Shown here one piece after another: positions 1 to 9,729 of a DNA stretch of 18,392 nt (the stretch's first letter is position 1; each line of letters begins with the position of its first letter). Origin of the DNA: an uncultured Oscillospiraceae bacterium. Lineage in GTDB: Bacteria; Bacillota; Clostridia; Oscillospirales; Oscillospiraceae. The stretch spans positions 1-18,392 of the forward strand of contig CANQZF010000007.1 of the NCBI GenBank assembly GCA_947628265.1, written 5' to 3'. Made by a program: the position numbers and the translations under genes. Below the pieces are notes generated by a model. That model saw only the letters and a list, made by a program, of their open reading frames with translations, had not been told where the DNA came from and did not search any database.

Positions 1-1914
1 CTCCCGCATCACGTCGCCCAGGTTGCCGGTGAGCTCGATCTTCCCGGTGCCGTCCAGGCACACCACCTCCACCTCCAGCATCTCGCCGCCCACCTGGGTC
101 CAGGCAAGGCCGTTTACGATGCCCACCCGGTCAAGGCCGTTCATCCGCTCGGGCTTAAATTTCCTGGGCCCCAAAAGCCGCTCCAGATCCGAGGAGGCAA
201 CGTTGACGCTCTTGGCCTCCCCCGAGGCGATGGCCATATCCGCCTTGCGGCACAGGGCCGCCAGCTCCCGTTCCAGCTGCCGGACGCCGGACTCCCGGGT
301 GTAGCCGGAGATGATGTCCCGGAGGACGTCGTCCCCCACCCGCATATTTCTGGCTGTAAGGCCGTGGCGGCGGCGTTGTTTGGGAAGAAGGTGGTCCTTT
401 GCAATGCGAACCTTCTCCTCGTCGGTGTAGCTGGTGATTTCAATGACCTCCATCCGATCAAGAAGGGGTCTGGGGATGGTGTCCGTGGTGTTGGCGGTGG
501 TGATAAAGAGGACGGAGCTTAAATCATAGGGGATCTCCAAAAAGTGGTCCCGGAAGGTGGTGTTCTGCTCCGGGTCCAGCGCCTCCAAAAGGGCGCTGGC
601 GGGGTCGCCCTTGTAGTCCTGGCCCAGCTTGTCGATCTCGTCCAAAAGGAGCACGGGGTTATTTGTCCCCGCCTGGGTGAGGGCCGTCATGATGCGTCCG
701 GGCATGGCGCCAATATACGTTTTTCTGTGGCCGCGAATGTCGGCCTCGTCGTGGACGCCGCCCAGGCTCATGCGGGCGAGCTTTCTGTTCATGGCCTTCG
801 CCACCGAGATGGCCACGGAGGTCTTGCCGACGCCGGGAGGGCCCACGAGGCAGAGTATCCCGCCTTTCACCTCCGGGGCCATACAGCGGACGGCCAGAAA
901 CTCGATGATGCGCTCCTTGACCTTCTCAAGGCCGTAGTGGTCCCGGTCCAGCACGCGCCGCGCGGCCTCCAGGTCCAACCGCTCCTTGGTGTACTTGTGC
1001 CAGGGTAAGTCCAACACCGCGTCCACGTACGTCCGGATGACCGAGGACTCCCCGGAGCCCCAGGGCTGTTTGGCGAGCCTGTCGATCTCCCGGGAGACCT
1101 TTTTGTAGATTTCCTCCGGCAGGTCCAGCTCCTCCAGCCGCTCCCGCAGCTCCGTTATTTCGCTAAAATCGTCCTCCCCCAGCTCCGACTGGATGACCCG
1201 CAGGTGCTCCCGCAGGATCTGTTCCCGCTGGGTGTTGGTCATCTGGTCGTGGAGCTTCTGGGCGATGTCGTGCTCCACGTCCAGGACCTCCACCTCGTGG
1301 CGGAGCATGGCCATCACGGCGTCCAGACGCTTTCCGGGGTCCAGGATCTCCAGGATGCGCTGCTTCTCCGTGTGGCGGATGTAGGAGTTCTGGGCGATGT
1401 AGTCGGCGGTATAGCCGGGGTCCATTCGGGCCATGAGGCCGATGATGGCCTCCGCCGTGGCCGTGCCGGAGAGATTTAAGTACTCCTCATAGAGGGAGAT
1501 GGCGCTTCTCAGCGCCGCCTCGCTCCGGGCGGTCATGCGCGGCTGGGTCTCCGGGCAGGGCATGAGCTCCGCCGTCAGCACGCTGCCGCAGGAGAGGACG
1601 TCCAAAAGCCGCGCCCTGCACTGGCCCCGGACGATCACGCGCATACTGCCGTTCCCGGAGCGCAGATACTGCTCGATGTGGCAGATGACGCCCACCTTAT
1701 AAAAATCCCGCTCCTCCGGGTACTCCTTCAGCACGTCCCGCTGCCCCACCACCAGGATCTGCCTGTCGGCGGAGATGGCGGCGTCCAGGGCCGCCACGGA
1801 CTGCTCCCGCTCCACGTCGAAGCTCACGGACATGCCGGGGAACACGGTGATCCCCCGTATCGCCAAAAGAGGCAAAAGCTCGGAGGAGATCATGTTTTCG
1901 TTTTCGTCACTCAT
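1..1914 (-). CDS. lon: ATP-dependent Lon protease, 3' end outside window
   Basis: Lon degrades misfolded and regulatory proteins in the cytoplasm as an ATP-driven hexamer. The visible 638 residues form one unbroken frame: an N-terminal LON substrate-binding domain (from LLPLLAIRGITVFPGM), a central helical region, then the AAA+ module with Walker A GPPGVGKT at 358-365 and Walker B LLLDEID with D425/E426. The frame is still open at base 1, in GNLGDVMRE, where the proteolytic domain begins. The catalytic Ser/Lys dyad therefore lies outside the window; the family is usually about 770-810 residues. The ATG at 1914 is preceded by GAGG seven bases upstream. It is the last gene of the tig-clpP-clpX-lon series, 75 nt after clpX, with a small hairpin in the gap. 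I checked the frame codon by codon over most of its length and saw no stops or missing motifs. Confidence 0.96.
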   Translation of the reverse strand, partial: MSDENENMISSELLPLLAIRGITVFPGMSVSFDVEREQSVAALDAAISADRQILVVGQRDVLKEYPEERDFYKVGVICHIEQYLRSGNGSMRVIVRGQCRARLLDVLSCGSVLTAELMPCPETQPRMTARSEAALRSAISLYEEYLNLSGTATAEAIIGLMARMDPGYTADYIAQNSYIRHTEKQRILEILDPGKRLDAVMAMLRHEVEVLDVEHDIAQKLHDQMTNTQREQILREHLRVIQSELGEDDFSEITELRERLEELDLPEEIYKKVSREIDRLAKQPWGSGESSVIRTYVDAVLDLPWHKYTKERLDLEAARRVLDRDHYGLEKVKERIIEFLAVRCMAPEVKGGILCLVGPPGVGKTSVAISVAKAMNRKLARMSLGGVHDEADIRGHRKTYIGAMPGRIMTALTQAGTNNPVLLLDEIDKLGQDYKGDPASALLEALDPEQNTTFRDHFLEIPYDLSSVLFITTANTTDTIPRPLLDRMEVIEITSYTDEEKVRIAKDHLLPKQRRRHGLTARNMRVGDDVLRDIISGYTRESGVRQLERELAALCRKADMAIASGEAKSVNVASSDLERLLGPRKFKPERMNGLDRVGIVNGLAWTQVGGEMLEVEVVCLDGTGKIELTGNLGDVMRE

Positions 1915-1954
1915 AGAAAAACCTCATACAAAGGAAAAATACACAGTTTATCAC

Positions 1955-1981
1955 AAAAGCCGCACCATGACCATGTGCGGC
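1955..1981 (-). terminator. weak terminator-like hairpin between clpX and lon
   Basis: On the minus strand, just after the clpX stop, GCCGCAC and GTGCGGC form a 7-bp stem around a 9-nt loop and are followed by TTTTGT. The T tract is short, so this may be a partial terminator or attenuator that lowers lon expression relative to clpX. I found no convincing separate lon promoter in the 75-nt gap. Confidence 0.4.
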
Positions 1982-1989
1982 AGTTGTGG

Positions 1990-3273
<1,284 letters not shown>

Positions 3274-3300
3274 CAGCAAATTCCTTTCCGAAAGGGATCG

Positions 3301-3882
<582 letters not shown>

Positions 3883-3916
3883 GGAAAGACCTCCTTAAAG
3901 ACCAAAATTCCGTTTC

Positions 3917-3940
3917 GCGCCCCCGCCTTCGCGGGGGCGC
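3917..3940. other. perfect 10-bp GC-rich stem-loop between tig and clpP
   Basis: GCGCCCCCGC and GCGGGGGCGC are exact inverted repeats around a 4-nt loop. Neither strand has a T tract after it, so it does not look like a standard intrinsic terminator. It lies in the tig-clpP untranslated spacer, upstream of the clpP ribosome binding site. It could stabilise or punctuate the mRNA; the role is not shown by sequence. Confidence 0.6.
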
Positions 3941-3987
3941 TTAACAGAAATGTACAACTTATGGAATGATAACCAATTACCGGGGAT

Positions 3988-5307
3988 TTATTCAGCGGAC
4001 TCGCCTTCGCCCTTTTCGGGCTTCTTCTCCTTCTTCTCGGCCACGGCGGTGTCCAGGACAAGCTGCCTTGCCCGCTCCAGCTTGAGGCCGGTCTTGACGG
4101 AGTCGGCGGTGACGGCGCGCTTTACGTCCTCGATCTTCATCTTGTACTCGTCGGCAAGGCGCTGATACTCGGCCTCCACGTCCTCGTCGGAGACGGGGAA
4201 ATCCTCCACCTTCGCGATGTGCTCGAAGGCCAGGTCCAGCTTCACCTGCTTTTCGGCGGTGGGGCGCATCTCGGCGCGGAAGGACTCCCGGGTCATGCCC
4301 ATCATGGCGAAGTACTGGTCAAGCTCCATGCCCTGGGAGGCCAAGTTGTAGCCGAAGTTCTGGAGCATCTGGTCCAGCTGGTCGTCCACCATGGCGTCGG
4401 GGATGTCGCACTCCACGTTGTCGGTGAGGCGGCTCAGGACCACCTCCTCAAAGCCCCGCTGGGACTCCTGGCGCTTGCGCTCGGTGAGCTCCTCCTTGAC
4501 GCTGGCGGTGTACTCCTCCAGGGTGTCGAACTCGGAGACGTCCTTGGCAAACTCGTCGTCCAGCTCGGGAAGCTCCTTGGCCTTGACGTCGTTGACGTGG
4601 ACCTTGAAGGTGGCGTCCTTGCCGGCAAGCTCCGGGGCGTAGGCCTCGGGGAAGGTGACGTTGACATCCGTGTCGTCGCCGGCCTTTGTGCCCACCAGCT
4701 GCTCCTCGAAGCCGGGGATGAAGGTGCCGGAGCCCAGCTCCAGGTCATGGCCCTCGCCCTTGCCGCCCTCGAAAGCGGTATCGCCGATGAAGCCCTCAAA
4801 ATCGATGTTGACGATGTCGCCGTTCCGGGCCTCCCGGTCCACGGTCTCCACCCGGGCGTTGCGCTCCCGGACGTGCTCGATCTCGTGCTCCACGTCCTTC
4901 TTGGTGACGCGCACGGCCATCTTGGGGGCGTTGATGCCCTTGTACTCCTTAATCGTCACCTCGGGATAAAGGGACACAAGGAATTTGACGGTGAGGGACT
5001 TGTCCTCGCCGATGTTGAAGTCCAGGATGGAGGGCCGGCCCACGGTGTCCAGCTCTTTCTCCTTGATGCCGGCGTCCAGCGTTCCGGGAGCCACGTCCTC
5101 CACGGCGTCCTCATAGAAGACGCCCGCGCCGTACATGCTCTCGATCATTTTCCGTGGGGCCTTGCCCTTGCGGAAGCCGGGTATGGAGATACGGCCGCGA
5201 TTTTTGAGGTACGCCCGCTGCACGGCGGCGTCAAACTCCTCGGGGCTGACCTCAACGGTGAGCTCGGCGGTATTTTTCTCTTTCTTCTCAAATTCCTTGA
5301 CGTTCAC
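3988..5307 (-). CDS. tig: trigger factor, ribosome-associated chaperone and prolyl isomerase
   Basis: Trigger factor binds at the ribosomal exit tunnel and shields nascent chains. The 439-residue product has the ribosome-binding signature GFRKGKAP at 44-51, an FKBP-type prolyl isomerase domain at about 160-245 (GDIVNIDFEGF, then GSGTFIPGFEEQL), and the helical C-terminal chaperone domain, ending in a Lys/Glu-rich tail. The start codon is GTG at 5307, with AGGAGG nine bases upstream; no ATG is near the family N-terminus. A clear sigmaA promoter lies about 50 nt upstream, making tig the first gene of the tig-clpP-clpX-lon unit. This couples a folding chaperone with the Clp and Lon proteases. 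Confidence 0.97.
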   Translation of the reverse strand: MNVKEFEKKEKNTAELTVEVSPEEFDAAVQRAYLKNRGRISIPGFRKGKAPRKMIESMYGAGVFYEDAVEDVAPGTLDAGIKEKELDTVGRPSILDFNIGEDKSLTVKFLVSLYPEVTIKEYKGINAPKMAVRVTKKDVEHEIEHVRERNARVETVDREARNGDIVNIDFEGFIGDTAFEGGKGEGHDLELGSGTFIPGFEEQLVGTKAGDDTDVNVTFPEAYAPELAGKDATFKVHVNDVKAKELPELDDEFAKDVSEFDTLEEYTASVKEELTERKRQESQRGFEEVVLSRLTDNVECDIPDAMVDDQLDQMLQNFGYNLASQGMELDQYFAMMGMTRESFRAEMRPTAEKQVKLDLAFEHIAKVEDFPVSDEDVEAEYQRLADEYKMKIEDVKRAVTADSVKTGLKLERARQLVLDTAVAEKKEKKPEKGEGESAE

Positions 5308-5355
5308 GATTTGTTTCCTCCTACTGATTATAGCCGTAATGACGGCATCTTGGAT

Positions 5356-5384
5356 ATTATAACAGATAAGCCGGGATTTGCAAA
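5356..5384 (-). promoter_or_regulatory. sigmaA promoter of the tig-clpP-clpX-lon unit
   Basis: On the minus strand a -35 TTTGCA (5379-5384) and a perfect -10 TATAAT (5356-5361) are separated by exactly 17 nt, about 50 nt upstream of the tig GTG. A second TATAAT at 5327-5332 lacks a usable -35 and is closer to the gene. I saw no CIRCE (HrcA) or CtsR heptamer pair here, so the sequence gives no sign of heat-shock repression. Confidence 0.8.
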
Positions 5385-5409
5385 TACTTTTATTGATTTC
5401 CTTGAAAAT

Positions 5410-6096
5410 TCACATAATTTTCACAGGACAAAAGCCCACATGGTCGGCGGAGATGAGCTTATAGCGGATTCCCCGGTCCTCCCCCTCGAAGGCGAGCCGC
5501 CGCCCGGAGCCGTGGATGTGGCCGTAGTAGCACTCCCGGACGCCGTGGCGGACCATGGCCTCCACCATGCCGGAGGCGTAGAATTTCCCGAAGATGGGCG
5601 GGTAGTGGAGAAAGACGATCTTCCTTTGGCACTCCCCCGCCGCCGTAAGGCTGGCCTCCAGCCGCTGGATTTCCCGGGCCATGAGCTTTTGGTCGTGGGG
5701 GGAGCCGTTTTCGTTGGGGCACATCCACCCGCGCGTGCCGCACAGGGCGGCGTCTTCATAAAAAAAGCAGTTGTTGTTGAGAATATCGATGGAGTCGATG
5801 CCGTTCTCCGCGAAAAATTTTTTTGCCTTGGAGGCGGTGCTCCACCAGTAGTCGTGGTTGCCCTTCAAAATGATCTTTTTCCCGGGGAGCCTGTGGATAA
5901 ATTGGAAATCCGAAAGGCAGCTTTCCATGTCCATTCCCCAGGTCAGGTCCCCGCAGATCACGGTGACGTCGTCCTCCCCCACACCCTCAAAGCCCCGCAG
6001 GAGCTTCTGGGCGTGGCCGGACCACTCGGGGCCGAATATGTCCATGGGCTTGTCTGTCTCAAAGGACAGGTGCAGGTCGCCGATGGTGTAGAGCAT
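5410..6096 (-). CDS. calcineurin-like metallophosphoesterase
   Basis: This is a 228-residue cytosolic phosphoesterase of the calcineurin superfamily, which uses two metal ions to cleave phosphoester bonds. All metal-binding motifs are visible in order: GDLH (D7, H9), CGD (D50), GNHD (N80-D82), FLHYPP (H164) and GHIHG (H193, H195). There is no signal peptide or membrane segment. Its substrate cannot be read from the sequence; relatives act on varied phosphodiesters. The ATG at 6096 follows GGAGG by five bases. It is divergent from the DUF1540 gene, and its stop lies just upstream of the tig promoter, so it is probably a separate transcript from tig. Confidence 0.88.
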   Translation of the reverse strand: MLYTIGDLHLSFETDKPMDIFGPEWSGHAQKLLRGFEGVGEDDVTVICGDLTWGMDMESCLSDFQFIHRLPGKKIILKGNHDYWWSTASKAKKFFAENGIDSIDILNNNCFFYEDAALCGTRGWMCPNENGSPHDQKLMAREIQRLEASLTAAGECQRKIVFLHYPPIFGKFYASGMVEAMVRHGVRECYYGHIHGSGRRLAFEGEDRGIRYKLISADHVGFCPVKIM

Positions 6097-6175
6097 GGCA
6101 TCCTCCGCGTTTACGAATAAAAGGGCAAAATCATGGCAAACTAACAGGGCGTTAAATCCTGAAAGGAGAAGAGAT

Positions 6176-6358
6176 ATGAGCGACTATACGGAAAAAACCG
6201 GCGACAGGCTCCAGGGCGTGGGCTGCGACGTGGTCAACTGCGTCTACCACGGGAAGGACGGCCACTGCCACGCCGACGCCATCAACGTGGAGTCCCACTC
6301 CGCCATCCGCAAGGCCGAGACCTTCTGCGGCACCTTCGAGGCGAGATCTTCCATGTGA
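6176..6358 (+). CDS. DUF1540 small cysteine-containing protein
   Basis: This 60-residue protein matches the DUF1540 pattern common in Clostridia: four cysteines (C17, C22, C31, C51) arranged as C-x4-C-x8-C, then a hydrophobic stretch (ADAINVES) and a terminal T-x-C-x-TF-like motif (ETFCGTF). The cysteines and histidines suggest metal binding, but the family function is unknown. I start it at the ATG at 6176, which has AAGGAG seven bases upstream; an in-frame ATG at 6095 would add 27 residues unlike the family and overlaps the divergent gene start. It is the only plus-strand protein gene left of the tRNA, and is convergent with thrC, with a stem-loop between them. Confidence 0.88.
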   Translation: MSDYTEKTGDRLQGVGCDVVNCVYHGKDGHCHADAINVESHSAIRKAETFCGTFEARSSM

Positions 6359-6366
6359 CGCCTCCT

Positions 6367-6386
6367 CCAACGGGTCAGCCCGTTGG
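6367..6386. other. stem-loop between convergent DUF1540 and thrC genes
   Basis: CCAACGGG and CCCGTTGG form a perfect 8-bp stem with a TCAG loop between the two convergent gene ends. No T run follows on either strand, so termination by this element alone is uncertain. Its position suggests a shared 3'-end structure. Confidence 0.5.
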
Positions 6387-6394
6387 GGTACATA

Positions 6395-7882
6395 TCAGCC
6401 CAAAAACTCCCGAACGGCCTGGGTCAGCTCCTCCTTGTCCCGGGAGGCGGTGAAGCGGACGGGCTTTCCGGCGAGGGCCCGAAGGGGCGCGGGGGCCGGG
6501 ACGCCGGAGACCTCCTCCAGCCTCCCGATGAGCTCCACGCCGGAGCTCTCCGGCGTCTCCCCCAGGGCCCGGAGGACGCTGTCGCAGAATTTATAGGGCG
6601 ACGCGGTGGACACCACAACGGCCGGTGTTTTATCCCCCGTCTCCCGGCGGAATTTTTCCAAAACGCCCAGGGCCACGGCGGTGTGGGGGTCGATGAGACG
6701 TCCGTGCTCCCGGTAGGCCCTGCGGATGACGTCCAGGGTCTCCGCGTCGTCGCAGCGTCCGGCGGAGAAGAGGACGTCGATGCCGGCCCGGATCTTCCCG
6801 GAGACCTGATAGCGTCCCGTCTCTCGAAGGGCCTCCATGTACCCCGCCGTCTCCGTGTCGCTCTGGCCCGAAAGGTCAAACAAGAGACGCTCCAGATTGC
6901 TGGACACCAGGATGTCCATGGAGGGGGAAATGGTGGTGTGGAAGGGGCGGTTCCGGTCGTAGACGCCGGTTTTGATAAAGTCTGTCAGCACGTCGTTTTC
7001 ATTGGACGCGCACAGAAGCCGCTTTACGGGAAGGCCCATCTTTTTGGCGTAATATCCGGCCAAAATGTCCCCAAAGTTGCCGGTGGGGACGGAGAAAAGG
7101 ACCTCCTCCCCCTCCCGTATCTCCCCGGCGTTCAATAGGTCGCAGTAGGCGGAGATGTAGTAGACGATCTGGGGCAGCAGCCGTCCCCAGTTGATGGAGT
7201 TTGCCGAGGAGAGGGCCCAGCCCCGCCCCGCCAGCTCCTCCCGGAGGCCGGGGTCGGAGAAGATCTCCTTCACGGCGGTCTGGGCGTCGTCGAAGTTCCC
7301 CCGGACGGCCAGGACGTTGACGTTCCCGCCCCGCTGGGTGGTCATCTGGAGCTTCTGGATGTCGGAGACGCCGTCCCGGGGGTAGATGACCATGATCTTG
7401 GTGCGCTCCACGTCCGCGAAGCCCTCCAACGCCGCCTTGCCGGTGTCGCCGGAGGTGGCCGTCAGGATGCACACGTCCTTGTCGGAGCCGGTCTTGCCCA
7501 TGGAGGCCGTCAGCAGGTGGGGCAGCATCTGGAGCGCCATGTCCTTAAAGGCACAGGTGGGCCCGTGCCACAGCTCCAAAAGGGAGGTGTTGGCGTCCAG
7601 CGCCCGCAGGGGCGCGGTCTCCGGTGTGTCGAAGCTCTCCGGCCCGTAGGCCCGGCGGGTGAAGCCGTCCAGTTCCCCGGCGGTGAACTCGTCCAAGAAG
7701 AGCTTCATGATGTATACGGCCCTCTGCCGGTAGCTCATTTGTCTAAGCTCCCCGATGGCCCCCTCGGGGAGCCGGGGCAGGACCTCAGGGACAAAGAGGC
7801 CGCCGTCGGTGCTGAGGCCCCGGACGATGGCCGTCGAGGCGCTGACGCGCGCTTTCGCGTCCCGCGTGCTTATATATCGCAT
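6395..7882 (-). CDS. thrC: threonine synthase
   Basis: Threonine synthase is the PLP enzyme that converts O-phosphohomoserine to threonine, the last step of the pathway. The 495-residue product is of the longer type, as in E. coli and yeast. It carries the N-terminal MRYISTR, the PLP lysine in CAFKD (K113), the phosphate-binding SGDTGKAA (about 144-151), ANSINWGRLLPQ, VPTGNFGD and IDPHTAVA. GGGAGG precedes the ATG at 7882. The start lies only 5 nt after the yraN stop, so it is probably cotranscribed as the last gene of the rplS-lepB-rbgA-rnhB-yraN-thrC series. No homoserine kinase or dehydrogenase is nearby, so it is detached from other threonine genes here. I saw no T-box or leader peptide. 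Confidence 0.97.
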   Translation of the reverse strand: MRYISTRDAKARVSASTAIVRGLSTDGGLFVPEVLPRLPEGAIGELRQMSYRQRAVYIMKLFLDEFTAGELDGFTRRAYGPESFDTPETAPLRALDANTSLLELWHGPTCAFKDMALQMLPHLLTASMGKTGSDKDVCILTATSGDTGKAALEGFADVERTKIMVIYPRDGVSDIQKLQMTTQRGGNVNVLAVRGNFDDAQTAVKEIFSDPGLREELAGRGWALSSANSINWGRLLPQIVYYISAYCDLLNAGEIREGEEVLFSVPTGNFGDILAGYYAKKMGLPVKRLLCASNENDVLTDFIKTGVYDRNRPFHTTISPSMDILVSSNLERLLFDLSGQSDTETAGYMEALRETGRYQVSGKIRAGIDVLFSAGRCDDAETLDVIRRAYREHGRLIDPHTAVALGVLEKFRRETGDKTPAVVVSTASPYKFCDSVLRALGETPESSGVELIGRLEEVSGVPAPAPLRALAGKPVRFTASRDKEELTQAVREFLG

Positions 7883-7887
7883 AGTGA

Positions 7888-8265
7888 TTACCTCCCGGTA
7901 AAAGCGTTTTCGATGTGGTTTATCTTTGGCTCCCGGGTGCGGATGCCCTCGGGGGCGTAGACCTCGATGACGTCAAAGCGCGGCTGCTTTGACGTCTCGT
8001 GGGTGGCGAGATAGTATTCCGCCGTGGCGATGAGCCGCCGGCGCTTGGCGGCGTTCACGGCCTCAGCGGCCGGGGCGAAGCTGTCGTCCGCCCGGGTCTT
8101 TACCTCCACAAAGGCGAGGGTCCGCCGGTCCTCGGCGATGAGGTCTATCTCCCCCAGCCTTGTGCGGTACCCGGAGCCTATGATCCGAAAGCCCTTTTTC
8201 CGCAGAAACTCGGCGGCCGCCGCCTCGCCCCAGCGGCCCAGGAGCTTTTTGTCCGTACTGCTCAA
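7888..8265 (-). CDS. yraN: UPF0102 family protein YraN, nuclease-fold
   Basis: This 125-residue protein belongs to UPF0102 (YraN), predicted to have a PD-(D/E)xK nuclease-like fold; its biological role is not firmly established. Signatures visible are LGRWGEAAAAEFL at the N-terminus, GEIDLIA (E39, D41) and LAFVEVKTR (E54, K56). The start codon is TTG at 8265, overlapping the rnhB TGA as TTGA, with GAGG eight bases upstream. That arrangement supports translational coupling. It sits between rnhB and thrC; rnhB-yraN adjacency is common in Firmicutes. Confidence 0.93.
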   Translation of the reverse strand: MSSTDKKLLGRWGEAAAAEFLRKKGFRIIGSGYRTRLGEIDLIAEDRRTLAFVEVKTRADDSFAPAAEAVNAAKRRRLIATAEYYLATHETSKQPRFDVIEVYAPEGIRTREPKINHIENAFTGR

Positions 8266-8861
8266 TGGATTTTCCTCAAAAACGTGGCCCGGTGTACGGC
8301 GGACGGGCCCAGGGCGCGGATAGCCGCGTAGTGCGCCCTCGTGCCGTAGCCCTTGTGCTTTTCAAAGCCGTAGCCGGGGTATTTTTGGGCCAGCTCCTCC
8401 ATGTACCGATCCCGGGTCACCTTGGCGAGGATAGACGCGGCGGCCACGTTGGCGCTGAGGCCGTCGCCCCCCACCACCGTTTTGTTGCGGTATTCGATCC
8501 CCTCCGACCTGTTGCCGTCAATGATACATATGTCCGGCGTCACGCCCAGCTTCGCGATGGCCCGGTTCATGGCCAGATAAGTGGCGTTTAAGATGTTGAG
8601 GTCGTCGATCTCCCGCTCCGAGGCGAAAGCGACCCCGTAATAGAGGGCCTTTTCCCGGATCACGTCAAAAAGCGCGTCCCGCTTTTTGGGGGAGAGCTTT
8701 TTGGAGTCGTCAAGGCCGGGGATGACCGTCTCCGGGGGCAGGATCACGGCGGCGGCGCACACAGGGCCCGCCAGCGGTCCCCGACCGGCCTCGTCCACGC
8801 CGGCGACGAGGGAAAAGCCCTGCGCATACAGTCCCCGCTCGATTTGCCATAAATCAGTCAT
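8262..8861 (-). CDS. rnhB: ribonuclease HII
   Basis: RNase HII cleaves RNA in RNA/DNA hybrids and starts removal of single ribonucleotides misincorporated in DNA. The 199-residue product has the acidic active site: D23 and E24 in GVDEAGRGPLAGPV, D115 in IIDGN and D151 in VTRDRYME, with the GRG motif at 26-28. I start it at the ATG at 8861 (MTDLWQIERG), which has GGAGG six bases upstream. The frame is open another 50 codons upstream, but that stretch lies inside rbgA and has no family similarity. It overlaps the rbgA stop by 8 nt and the yraN start by 4 nt, so translation of the three is likely coupled. Confidence 0.96.
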   Translation of the reverse strand: MTDLWQIERGLYAQGFSLVAGVDEAGRGPLAGPVCAAAVILPPETVIPGLDDSKKLSPKKRDALFDVIREKALYYGVAFASEREIDDLNILNATYLAMNRAIAKLGVTPDICIIDGNRSEGIEYRNKTVVGGDGLSANVAAASILAKVTRDRYMEELAQKYPGYGFEKHKGYGTRAHYAAIRALGPSAVHRATFLRKIH

Positions 8862-9729
8862 TTGTGTCCTCCGGTCCACCGTCCAGGGTGAGCCTGCCAA
8901 GCTTTCCGCCCCGGTATTCGTCCAAAAGCACCTTGGCCATACGCTCCGTGTCCAGCTCCCCGCCGGAGACGAGAAAGCCCCGGCGTCTGGCGGCCAGCTC
9001 CAAAAGGGCAAAGCCGTCCTTCTCCTTGGGTGTTTCGATACCGTATCGCTCCGTCAGGGTGTTGGGGTATGTGTCCCGGAGACGCGTACACAGGCGTACC
9101 CCCAGTGTCTCCGTGTCCAAAATCTCGTCCCGGACGGCCCCGGTGAAGGCCAGGTTCTCCCCCACCGTCTTGTCCTCAAATTTCGGCCAGAGGAGCCCCG
9201 GCGTGTCCAGAAGCTCCACGCCCCCGCCCACGCTGACCCACTGCTTGCCCCGGGTGACGCCGGGCCGGTCCGAGGCCTCGGCGGCGCGGCGGCCGGCCAC
9301 CCGGTTTATAAAAGAGGACTTGCCCACGTTGGGGATCCCCAGGACCATGACCCGCAGGGCCTTCCCCGTCTGGCCCTTGGCCTTATACGCCTCCAGCTTC
9401 TCCCGCAAAAGGCTCCTCACGGCGGCGGTGAAGCCCGCCGTGCCCTTTCCCGATTTGCAGTCCGTCTCCAGTACGCCGTACCCCTGGGCCCGAAAATAAG
9501 CGGCCCAAAGGGCGGTGTAGGCGGGGTCGGCCTGGTCCACCCGGTTTAAAATGATGAGCCGGGGCTTTTCTCCCACGAGCTCCGAAAGCTCCGGGTTGCG
9601 GCTGGACCGGGGGACCCTTGCGTCCACCACCTCGCACACCGCGTCCACGAGCTTAGCGTTCTCCGTCACCATCCTGCGGGCCTTGGCCATGTGGCCGGGG
9701 AACCACTGGATGTTCATTTCCGTTTCCAT
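8854..9729 (-). CDS. rbgA: RbgA (YlqF), circularly permuted ribosome-assembly GTPase
   Basis: RbgA is a GTPase needed for late assembly of the 50S subunit in Bacillus subtilis. The product (291 residues from 9729) shows the permuted motif order typical of YlqF/YawG GTPases: G4 NRVD (62-65) comes first, then G1 GIPNVGKS (131-138), G2 GVTRG (157-161) and G3 DTPG (175-178). The N-terminal NIQWFPGHMAKARR is diagnostic. Two starts are possible: the ATG at 9729, which shares a base with the lepB stop (TGATG), or the ATG at 9717, which aligns with B. subtilis RbgA; I keep the coupled one with moderate certainty. Location next to rplS and rnhB matches the conserved Firmicutes arrangement. Confidence 0.95.
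   Translation of the reverse strand: METEMNIQWFPGHMAKARRMVTENAKLVDAVCEVVDARVPRSSRNPELSELVGEKPRLIILNRVDQADPAYTALWAAYFRAQGYGVLETDCKSGKGTAGFTAAVRSLLREKLEAYKAKGQTGKALRVMVLGIPNVGKSSFINRVAGRRAAEASDRPGVTRGKQWVSVGGGVELLDTPGLLWPKFEDKTVGENLAFTGAVRDEILDTETLGVRLCTRLRDTYPNTLTERYGIETPKEKDGFALLELAARRRGFLVSGGELDTERMAKVLLDEYRGGKLGRLTLDGGPEDTND

Noticed and set aside
3883..3906. GGTCTTT direct repeat upstream of clpP as a possible CtsR operator
   Set aside because: CtsR sites need GGTCAAA-type heptamers with a different spacing. These copies end in TTT, are 5 nt apart and overlap the ribosome binding site.
5327..5332. Second TATAAT close to the tig start as an extra promoter
   Set aside because: No -35-like hexamer lies at a usable distance. 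The box at 5356-5361 has correct spacing to TTTGCA.
4219..6120. A 633-codon open frame on the plus strand opposite tig and the phosphoesterase gene
   Set aside because: Its product is Leu/Val/Gly/His-rich with no domain. It is the antisense shadow of two well-supported genes in GC-rich DNA and spans their intergenic promoter.
6095..6175. Longer start for the DUF1540 protein
   Set aside because: The extra 27 residues are unlike the family and overlap the divergent phosphoesterase start. The ATG at 6176 has a clear AAGGAG.
7883..7960. T-box or leader-peptide control ahead of thrC
   Set aside because: The gap is only 5 nt after yraN and there is no room for, or sign of, such an element.
8862..9011. 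Longer N-terminus for RNase HII
   Set aside because: The upstream 50 codons lie inside rbgA in another frame and do not resemble RNase HII. The ATG at 8861 has GGAGG.
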